From Woeseiaceae bacterium (GTDB taxonomy: Bacteria; Pseudomonadota; Gammaproteobacteria; Steroidobacterales; Woeseiaceae), in the NCBI GenBank assembly GCA_022615525.1, contig JAKEGN010000366.1:1-7513 (forward strand): 7,513 bases of DNA, given 5' to 3'. Both the position numbers and the translations under genes were made by a program. The notes under the pieces were generated by a model, which ran no database searches, was not told the DNA's origin, and saw only the letters and a program-made list of their open reading frames with translations. Positions 1 through 5,458 of this stretch are shown here, one piece after another; the stretch's first letter is position 1, and each line of letters starts with the position of its first letter.

Positions 1-6
1 CGCTGT

Positions 7-408
7 ATGCCGGCGGAGCCGCTGGGACCGTCGCTGGACGATTTCGAGGCCGGAACCTTCGAGGCTGGCGAATTCAGCCACAGGGCACATGTCTTTGTGG
101 CCTGGAGTTATCTGCAGCAATACGACCTCCCGGAGTCGATCCGCCGCTTTACCGCCGCATTGCGGTGCTTTACCCAAAGCATAGGCCAGGCACACAAGTA
201 CCACGAAACCATCAGCTGGTTCTTCATCATCCTGGTGGCGGAGCGGCGCAGGGGTGCGGCTGCGGACGATTGGTTGCTGTTCGCACAGCAGAATCCGGAC
301 CTGCTGCAACCGGGAGGAAAGTTATTGCGTCGCTATTATTCGCAGGACGTTCTGGATTCCGACCGTGCACGGCGGCAATTCCTGTTACCCGATTTCCCGC
401 AACGCTGA
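7..408 (+). CDS. Conserved small protein of unknown function
   Basis: This 133-residue soluble-looking protein has no signal peptide or membrane helix. I recognise the layout of an uncharacterised bacterial family but no established function. A short acidic/aromatic lead (FEAGTFEAGEF) precedes a histidine motif SHRAHVFVAW (residues 24-33), a second motif KYHETI (64-69), and a C-terminal stretch LLRRYYSQDVLDSDRARRQF (106-125) ending in a PDF motif. The paired histidines H25, H28 and H66 with E67 could form a metal or active site, but that is inference. Met1 is the only methionine, so the start is here or upstream of the window. The two upstream codons are open and no ribosome-binding site can be checked. 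The length fits a complete small domain. It lies 51 bases before the M20 gene and could share a transcript with it. Confidence 0.75.
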   Translation: MPAEPLGPSLDDFEAGTFEAGEFSHRAHVFVAWSYLQQYDLPESIRRFTAALRCFTQSIGQAHKYHETISWFFIILVAERRRGAAADDWLLFAQQNPDLLQPGGKLLRRYYSQDVLDSDRARRQFLLPDFPQR

Positions 409-459
409 ACACGGTACACTCGGCGCATCATCGACCCGCTTGAAGTGGAGTAGACAGCG

Positions 460-1761
460 ATGAGGATCTCACAGACCGTCGTGGTATTGGCCGTTGTATG
501 GCTTGCACCCGGGGCACACGCCCAGAGTACGGGGCAGGACCTGGAAGCAGCGTTTGCGGCGGTGGAACCCAAGGTGATCGCCTGGCGCCGCGACCTGCAC
601 CAGCACCCGGAGCTGTCCAATCGCGAATTCCGTACGGCTGGGAAGGTCGCCGACCATCTGCGCGCGCTTGGTTTCGACAAGGTCGAGACCGGCATCGCCC
701 ACACCGGCGTGGTCGGCACCCTCAGGGGCGGGAAACCGGGACCCGTGGTGGCGCTGCGCGCAGACATGGATGGATTGCCGGTACGCGAGCAGACCGGCCT
801 GCCCTTTGCATCGACAGCCAGGGGCGAATACAACGGCCAGGAAGTTGACGTCATGCATGCCTGCGGGCATGACACGCACGTCGCCATGCTGATGGGGGCT
901 GCCGAGGTCCTGGCAGGCAACCGCGACCGCATCGAGGGCACGGTCAAGTTCATCTTCCAGCCGGCCGAGGAAGGGGCGCCTGCCGGCGAGGAAGGCGGTG
1001 CGGACCTGATGATCCGCGAAGGCGTGCTGGATGCGCCGGATGCTCCCGAGGCGATCTTCGGGCTGCACGCCTGGCCGGAGCCCGCGGGCACCCTGAGTTA
1101 CCGCTCGGGCAGTTTCATGGCAGCGGCCGACGGATTGCAGATCGTCATCCGGGGACGCCAGACCCACGGGTCTTCGCCCTGGGCCGGTGTCGATCCGATC
1201 AATGTGGCCGCACAGGTCCTGACCGCGATCCAGGCGATTCCGAGCCGGCAACTGGACATTACCCGGGGCCCTGCCGTGATTACAATCGGCAGCATCCACG
1301 GCGGCGTGCGCGGCAACATCATTCCCGAGGAGGTGCGCATGGAGGGCACTATCCGCACTTTTGACGCCGGCGTGCGCGAAGAACTGCACGCGAAACTCAG
1401 GAAGACCGTGAACCTGGTCGCGGAAGCGGCCGGCGCCAGCGCCGAGATCACGATCGCCGGCAATGCGCCGGTGACCGGCAACGATCCGGAGTTGTTGAAA
1501 AACATGATGCCGTCGCTGGAATGGGCTGCCGGCGCCGACCGGGTGGTCGAGCGCCGGCTGATTACCGGTGCAGAGGACTATTCCTACTACCAGCAGCGCA
1601 TCCCCGGCCTGTTCCTGATGCTGGGCATTAACAAGGCCGGAGTAGCGGCAGGCGAGGCACCGGCGAATCATTCGCCCCTTTTCGATGCCAACGAGGATGC
1701 CCTGATAGTCGGCGTCCGGGCGCACGTGGGCTTTGTGCTGGACTACCCCGGCTTGCGCTAG
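460..1761 (+). CDS. Exported M20D-family metallo-amidohydrolase
   Basis: This 433-residue zinc/manganese-type hydrolase belongs to peptidase family M20D, which includes hippurate hydrolase, N-acyl-amino-acid amidohydrolases and plant IAA-amino-acid hydrolases. These cleave the amide bond of N-acylated amino acids. The expected ligands are visible: C135 and H137 in HACGHDTH, the E170-E171 pair in QPAEE (E170 likely general base), H203 in GLHAWP and H404 in NHSP. A dimerisation (lid) domain occupies about 218-335 and includes THGSSPWAGVDP. Between E171 and H203 there is a short acidic insertion (APAGEEGG) compared with plant ILL2-type enzymes. Residues 1-21 form a signal peptide with a cleavage site AHA/Q, so the enzyme should act in the periplasm. 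GGAG at 447-450, nine bases before the ATG, supports the start. The exact substrate cannot be read from the sequence. There is no clear terminator after it. Confidence 0.93.
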   Translation: MRISQTVVVLAVVWLAPGAHAQSTGQDLEAAFAAVEPKVIAWRRDLHQHPELSNREFRTAGKVADHLRALGFDKVETGIAHTGVVGTLRGGKPGPVVALRADMDGLPVREQTGLPFASTARGEYNGQEVDVMHACGHDTHVAMLMGAAEVLAGNRDRIEGTVKFIFQPAEEGAPAGEEGGADLMIREGVLDAPDAPEAIFGLHAWPEPAGTLSYRSGSFMAAADGLQIVIRGRQTHGSSPWAGVDPINVAAQVLTAIQAIPSRQLDITRGPAVITIGSIHGGVRGNIIPEEVRMEGTIRTFDAGVREELHAKLRKTVNLVAEAAGASAEITIAGNAPVTGNDPELLKNMMPSLEWAAGADRVVERRLITGAEDYSYYQQRIPGLFLMLGINKAGVAAGEAPANHSPLFDANEDALIVGVRAHVGFVLDYPGLR

Positions 1762-1858
1762 GATTTGTTCCCCGGCCCGGCGCTTTACATAACGCTCAGC
1801 ACAGCCCGGGGGTGCCCGGAGCAGGAACTGCGTCACTCATCCGTCGACGCAATCGACC

Positions 1859-1864
1859 TATACT
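1859..1864 (+). promoter_or_regulatory. Possible -10 element TATACT inside the array
   Basis: TATACT matches the sigma-70 -10 consensus at five of six positions and lies between the first and second dyads, where a bound repressor would cover it. No convincing -35 hexamer sits 16-18 bp upstream, so the call is weak. If real, the fic transcript would start near 1871 and have an untranslated leader of about 230 bases carrying the remaining inverted repeats. Confidence 0.25.
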
Positions 1865-1871
1865 CCAGACC

Positions 1872-1898
1872 TGTCGAAAAAAGTCACGAATTTCGACA
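1872..1898. repeat. Long dyad 2 of the array (8-bp inverted repeat)
   Basis: TGTCGAAA (1872-1879) and TTTCGACA (1891-1898) are exact reverse complements around an 11-base centre, with the dyad axis at 1885. The left half-site runs into an A-tract (1877-1882). It has the same half-site separation (20 bp) as the dyads centred at 1955 and 2025. Confidence 0.75.
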
Positions 1899-1912
1899 TG
1901 TGCGCCCGACCT

Positions 1913-1927
1913 GTCGATTTCATCGAC
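1913..1927. repeat. Short dyad 3 of the array
   Basis: GTCGAT and ATCGAC are exact reverse complements around a three-base centre TTC, axis at 1920. Half-sites start 10 bp apart, as in the short dyads centred at 1850 and 1990. Confidence 0.7.
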
Positions 1928-1938
1928 CTGCCGGCCGG

Positions 1939-1971
1939 ATATGTCGATAAAATGATGTTTTATCGACATAT
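1939..1971. repeat. Perfect 14-bp inverted repeat, central dyad of the array
   Basis: The left arm ATATGTCGATAAAA (1939-1952) and right arm TTTTATCGACATAT (1958-1971) are exact reverse complements around a five-base centre TGATG. It is the fourth and best-preserved dyad of the phased array, probably the highest-affinity operator. In RNA it could also fold as a hairpin, but the loop side is A/U-rich and no U-run follows, so it does not look like an intrinsic terminator. Confidence 0.9.
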
Positions 1972-2011
1972 TGGAGCAACAGGTCGGTGCCGTCGACCGA
2001 TAGCCAGGATT

Positions 2012-2038
2012 GGTCGACGAAAAGGGATTTTTTCGACC
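2012..2038. repeat. Long dyad 6 of the array, imperfect inverted repeat
   Basis: GGTCGA (2012-2017) and TCGACC (2033-2038) pair exactly. Inside them an A-run (2020-2023) faces a T-run (2028-2033), axis at 2025. Two inner positions do not pair as Watson-Crick. It overlaps the upstream extension of the Fic reading frame, which argues that this stretch is regulatory rather than coding. Confidence 0.75.
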
Positions 2039-2086
2039 CGACTACAGGAACTGTCGACCAGGCGTACACACTGGCGGAACTGCCCC

Positions 2087-2091
2087 GGGAG
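2087..2091 (+). promoter_or_regulatory. Ribosome-binding site deciding the Fic start
   Basis: GGGAG ends nine bases before the ATG at 2101. The competing in-frame GTG at 1987 lies inside the operator array and has only GGAGC at 1973-1977 nearby. The good site here, plus the family-like N-terminus, supports the ATG at 2101. Confidence 0.6.
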
Positions 2092-2100
2092 CCCAGCAAC

Positions 2101-3258
2101 ATGCCGGATTTTGACCCCAACGTACCCTACAACGCGCTGCCGGACCTTCCGCCGCCGACGGAATCCATAGAAAACAAGGAAATTCTCAAGCGCTGCATTG
2201 CCGCCCGCGTGGCACTGGCCGAACTCAAGCAGGCTGCTGAACTGATTCCCAATTCGGCCGTACTGGTCAATGCCCTGCCCTTGCTGGAAGCCAGGGCGAG
2301 TTCGGAAATCGAGAACATTGTGACCACCACCGACAAGCTGTTCGAGTTCGCCGACATCGCGGAAGACAAGGCCGATCCGGCTACCAAGGAAGCGCTGCGC
2401 TACCGGACGGCCCTGTTCGAGGGCACGAAAATGGTGCAGCGGCGTATGCTCACCACGGATATGGCCATACAAATCTGCAGTACTATCAAAGATATGGAGC
2501 TTGATATTCGAGATAATTCTGGAACCAAGCTCAGTAACCGCCGCAGCGGCAAGGTCATTTATACGCCGCCCATCGGGCAGGCCCTCATCCAGCGCAAACT
2601 GGACAACTGGCAGGCGTTCATGCACGAGCGCCACGATATCGATCCGCTGATCCGCATGGCGGTACAGCATTACCAGTTCGAGGCCATTCATCCGTTCACC
2701 GATGGCAACGGCCGCACCGGCCGAATCCTCAACATCCTGTTCCTGGTCGAGCAAAAACTGCTGGATTCACCGATCCTCTATCTCAGTCGCCATATCATCG
2801 AGCACAAGGCCGACTACTATCGCCTGTTGCACGATGTGACCGCCCGCCAGGCCTGGGAACCGTGGATCCTGTTCATGCTGGACGGCGTCGAGCAGACCTG
2901 TTCCTGGACCACGGAAAAGATCAAGGCGATACGCGAACTGATGCAGCACACGGCTCGTTTCGTACAGGAGCAATTGCCAAAGGTCTATTCCTGGGAATTG
3001 ATCGAGGCGTTGTTCAAACAACCCTATTGCCGCATCCAGAACCTGGTCTCCGCCAATATTGCCCAGCGGCAAACCGCGTCGGTCTACCTCAAGCAACTTT
3101 GCGACATCGGGGTCCTGCTGGAATACAAATCGGGCCGTGAAACGCTGTTCGTGCACCCGAAATACATCGAACTGCTCACCGGCGAAGAGAATGTCTGGGT
3201 GTACTACGCCGGCGTCGAAACGGAAGCCGAGCTTCGCGACAAGTCGACCGCAACCTGA
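2101..3258 (+). CDS. fic: Class II Fic-domain AMPylator (adenylyltransferase)
   Basis: This 385-residue Fic protein has the layout of Shewanella SoFic. The N-terminal region (MPDFDPNVPYNALPDLPPP) is typical of this subfamily. The inhibitory helix carries S67-x3-E71-N72, matching the (S/T)xxxE(G/N) motif of class II Fic enzymes, whose glutamate blocks productive ATP binding. The active-site loop HPFTDGNGRTGR (197-208) is a complete HPFx(D/E)GNGRxxR motif with catalytic H197, so AMP transfer from ATP to a hydroxyl on a target protein is expected. The flap is near KVIYTPP (151-157). Residues about 295-355 (YSWELIEALF to FVHPKYIELL) look like a winged-helix domain, with a helix pair containing NIAQRQTASVYLKQL. 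The in-frame GTG at 1987 would add 38 residues encoded by operator repeats, so I prefer the ATG at 2101. No toxin-antitoxin partner is adjacent. The target is unknown. Confidence 0.93.
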   Translation: MPDFDPNVPYNALPDLPPPTESIENKEILKRCIAARVALAELKQAAELIPNSAVLVNALPLLEARASSEIENIVTTTDKLFEFADIAEDKADPATKEALRYRTALFEGTKMVQRRMLTTDMAIQICSTIKDMELDIRDNSGTKLSNRRSGKVIYTPPIGQALIQRKLDNWQAFMHERHDIDPLIRMAVQHYQFEAIHPFTDGNGRTGRILNILFLVEQKLLDSPILYLSRHIIEHKADYYRLLHDVTARQAWEPWILFMLDGVEQTCSWTTEKIKAIRELMQHTARFVQEQLPKVYSWELIEALFKQPYCRIQNLVSANIAQRQTASVYLKQLCDIGVLLEYKSGRETLFVHPKYIELLTGEENVWVYYAGVETEAELRDKSTAT

Positions 3259-3370
3259 TCTGGCCAAGGTGTCGCGGCCGGTGGCCCCGGACAACCCTGC
3301 GTAGCCTGCCCGCGGCATTGCTGGCAGAATCGCCCGATGTGCACCGCATGAGACTACGGGCCAACCCCCG

Positions 3371-4231
3371 GTGATCAGTCCGCATCGCCTGTTTACGTTG
3401 TTCAAGTACAGTGTCTATGCACTGGTTACGCTGAACTTCTATTTGTTCTTCGACGAGGAATGGGCGGCGTCCTTGTTGCAGTACCCGGACGGCGTGCCCG
3501 CCGGCAGCCTGATCGAAGCCTACGCCGCAACCATCGATACAGCAGCATGGCTGATCCTGATCCTGATGTTCGAGCTCGAGACCAGCGTGTTGTCTCCCGC
3601 TCACTACACACGCACCGTTGTCTGGTCACTGCACCTGCTGCGGGTGTTCAGCTATTGCTTCATTGTCTATGCGTTCTACGGTTACATCGTCAACGTAATG
3701 GTTGTCAGCCAGGTGGATGTCGCGGCCGGCATAAGCAATCTGTGCGACATCGTGTCCGGGAACTGGTCCTACGCCGTGATACTGGACCAGTACGAGCTGA
3801 TCACCAGCGAAAACTGCGCATCGTTCTCCGACGCCAACCGGTATTACCAGTATAGGGGCATGCAGGTACTGGTCGACGAGACCGGGTACAGGGACATACT
3901 GCGGCTTGCCTGGGTCGATGTGATCAACTCGGGCGTGTGGCTGCTCGTGGTATTGAACCTCGAGATCGACGTGCGGCTGCAGGAACACGGAAAACTTGAC
4001 GGACTGGTCTTGCGAATCAGCAATATCAGCAAATTTTTCATCTACGCCGTGCTGTTCCTTGCGGCTGTCTACTGGGGCATCAAGGGCGACTTCCTCGACT
4101 TCTGGGACGCGTTCCTCTGGCTGCTGGCGTTCGTCCTGATCGAGTTGAACGTGTTCAACTGGCGCAAGGAGAGCCGACACGAGCTTGAGATCGCGGCCCT
4201 CGGTGACTCCGGCCAGGCACAGCCGGGCTAG
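3371..4231 (+). CDS. Six-helix inner-membrane protein of unknown function
   Basis: I do not recognise this 286-residue protein. Hydrophobic helices lie at about 10-27, 53-69, 84-109, 181-197, 221-237 and 243-260. Charges fit both termini in the cytoplasm. The large loop 110-180 would be periplasmic and carries C125 and C149, which could form a disulfide. The second helix of each pair has a related pattern, AAWLILILMFELE (58-70), GVWLLVVLNLEID (188-200) and FLWLLAFVLIELN (248-260), each with a Trp near the start and a Glu near the end. This suggests a three-fold repeat of a two-helix unit. The start is a GTG with no strong ribosome-binding site. The frame is open back to 3305 but has no ATG, and the next internal Met is residue 66, so the N-terminus is uncertain. 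It lies 112 bases after fic and its stop overlaps that of the convergent permease gene. Confidence 0.78.
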   Translation: MISPHRLFTLFKYSVYALVTLNFYLFFDEEWAASLLQYPDGVPAGSLIEAYAATIDTAAWLILILMFELETSVLSPAHYTRTVVWSLHLLRVFSYCFIVYAFYGYIVNVMVVSQVDVAAGISNLCDIVSGNWSYAVILDQYELITSENCASFSDANRYYQYRGMQVLVDETGYRDILRLAWVDVINSGVWLLVVLNLEIDVRLQEHGKLDGLVLRISNISKFFIYAVLFLAAVYWGIKGDFLDFWDAFLWLLAFVLIELNVFNWRKESRHELEIAALGDSGQAQPG

Positions 4232-5445
4232 ATCGCACGGGTCGCAACAGCAGGAGATACCAGGGTGGCGCGACGCGCCGGCCCCAGCACCGCCAGCTGC
4301 CCCACGAGCCAGAGGATGAGCATCGCCAGCGGGATGACGTACCATGCAATTGGCGTCAGGTCGAGTGCCTGCACCATCCAGATATTCATGGCAACGGCGA
4401 TCAGCGCACCGCTTATCACTCCGACGCCACTGACCATGAAATTTTCCAGCATGAAATAGCGCAGGATCGCCGCGCGCGTCGCTCCAAGCGCCCGGCGCGT
4501 TCCGATCTGTTTGCTGCGGCGTGCGACGCTGAAGCTCGCCAGTCCAACGATTCCGAGCCCGGTAATGGCAGTGAGGATGGAGACGACGAAAACGAGCAGC
4601 TTGATCATGGCTGCATCCGCGAGATAACTCCGTTGCCGCGTATCGGTCATCGTCATCATCGAGCGTACGATTCTTCCCCTGTTGCTTTCCGCGAGCATTT
4701 TTTCGACTTGCGGCATGATTTCGTCGCGATATCCCGGCTCCGTGCGGATGACATATCGAACACCGGTCTGGAGACGCTTCATTGGCACGAGCATGACGTT
4801 TTCGAGTTGCGTCCAGCTCTTCCAGGGGGCCTGCATCCGCTCCATGATCCCAATCACCGTAATCGGAAGATCGTTTTCGATGTAAACCGTCTTGCCGACG
4901 ACGTCGTGCGGCGACTCCGGGAATAGCGCTTCCGCCATCGCCTGCGTCAGGATGATCTTGTCCGGCCAGTGAGGACCGCCGCCTTCCGGATCGAACCACA
5001 TGACCTCCGCCGGCGTGAAGTTCCTGCCGGCGGTCAGGTTGACGCCGAAAGTATCGACGCCGTGCTCGTCGACGAAGTACAGCGCAACATCGGTGCTTTC
5101 GATGTCTTCGCCCGGTTCGCGACGCAAACCTTGCGACCAGCCGCCGCCCTGCAACGGCACCGAGTTGGTGACGATGGCATTGGCGACGCCCGGAAAGGAT
5201 CGTAAAGCGTCGAGATCCTGCTCGATGGCTGCGCGGGGATTGAAGTCCGGCGCAAACCCGACACTGCTCAGGTAAAAAATATTGTCTTCATCCACGCCAC
5301 TGGGGCGTGCCATCATTCTCGAGCGTTCCTGGATGATCGCTATCGCATTCACCATGATTGCCATCGTGAACGCGATCTGCAGCGCAATAAGCAGATAGCT
5401 CGTCTTGTTGCGCAACATCGCCCGCCAGATTGGTCCGATTTCCAT
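4228..5445 (-). CDS. MacB/FtsX-type ABC transporter permease (second of two)
   Basis: This 405-residue permease has the MacB fold: one N-terminal helix (about 17-38), a large periplasmic domain (about 39-275) and three C-terminal helices (about 279-305, 330-355 and 366-389). The cytoplasmic FtsX-family segment ARRSKQIGTRRALGAT (308-323) precedes helix 3 and contacts the ATPase in this family. The C-terminus GPARRATLVSPAVATRAI is the usual ending (xPARRAxxxxPxxAxR). It starts 13 bases after the upstream permease gene, with GGGAGG five bases before the ATG. The frame stays open a further 171 bases upstream inside that gene, but the extra residues are low-complexity and lack the family N-terminus. 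MacB-type transporters move substrates from the periplasm or inner membrane outward rather than importing through the helices. The substrate here is unknown. Confidence 0.92.
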   Translation of the reverse strand: MEIGPIWRAMLRNKTSYLLIALQIAFTMAIMVNAIAIIQERSRMMARPSGVDEDNIFYLSSVGFAPDFNPRAAIEQDLDALRSFPGVANAIVTNSVPLQGGGWSQGLRREPGEDIESTDVALYFVDEHGVDTFGVNLTAGRNFTPAEVMWFDPEGGGPHWPDKIILTQAMAEALFPESPHDVVGKTVYIENDLPITVIGIMERMQAPWKSWTQLENVMLVPMKRLQTGVRYVIRTEPGYRDEIMPQVEKMLAESNRGRIVRSMMTMTDTRQRSYLADAAMIKLLVFVVSILTAITGLGIVGLASFSVARRSKQIGTRRALGATRAAILRYFMLENFMVSGVGVISGALIAVAMNIWMVQALDLTPIAWYVIPLAMLILWLVGQLAVLGPARRATLVSPAVATRAI

Positions 5446-5450
5446 TTTGT

Positions 5451-5456
5451 CCTCCC
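5451..5456 (-). promoter_or_regulatory. Ribosome-binding site fixing the start of the second permease
   Basis: On the minus strand GGGAGG lies five bases before the ATG at 5445, just downstream of the preceding gene's stop codon (5459-5461). It sets the start at MEIGPIWRAM and rules against the longer upstream reading frame. Confidence 0.7.
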
Positions 5457-5458
5457 GC

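Larger units (their letters stand above)
1843..2067. repeat. Helically phased array of GTCGA/TCGAC half-sites upstream of fic
   Basis: Half-sites GTCGA (forward) and TCGAC (reverse) start at 1843, 1853, 1873, 1893, 1913, 1923, 1943, 1963, 1983 (GTCGG), 1993, 2013, 2033 and 2053. Every spacing is exactly 10 or 20 bp. They alternate forward/reverse and form dyads centred at 1850, 1885, 1920, 1955, 1990 and 2025, exactly 35 bp apart. A seventh, decayed dyad at 2060 keeps only TGT...ACA. Half-site separations inside dyads alternate 10, 20, 10, 20, 10, 20, giving a 70-bp super-period. Read from outside inward, the half-site is roughly KGTCGAWAAA. With all sites on one helix face, cooperative binding by an oligomeric DNA-binding protein is the natural reading. 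The array fills most of the 339-base gap between the M20 gene and the Fic start, so it most likely controls fic. The binding protein is unknown. Confidence 0.88.

Noticed and set aside
1806..1819. Terminator hairpin after the M20D gene (CCGGG-GGTG-CCCGG)
   Set aside because: The stem is only five base pairs and no T-run follows, so it does not meet the form of an intrinsic terminator.
469..1836. 455-residue open frame on the minus strand
   Set aside because: It lies antisense to the M20D gene, whose signal peptide and catalytic motifs are intact. Its translation shows no recognisable domain and is rich in His, Arg and Gly, as expected of a shadow frame in GC-rich DNA.
1843..2067. CRISPR array
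   Set aside because: The repeated elements are 5-bp half-sites in alternating orientation with no long identical direct repeat, no regular unique spacers and no cas genes nearby.
2101..3258. Fic toxin of a toxin-antitoxin pair
   Set aside because: The inhibitory motif is inside the same protein (class II), and no small antitoxin gene is adjacent, unlike FicTA or Doc/Phd modules.
3262..3286. Hairpin GGCCA...TGGCC after the Fic gene
   Set aside because: Short arms, a 15-base loop and no T-run. Such pairs are common by chance in GC-rich DNA.
3626..4999. 457-residue open frame on the minus strand
   Set aside because: It overlaps the membrane protein gene and the second permease in another frame and its translation has no domain structure. 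The real genes there have coherent helices and family motifs.
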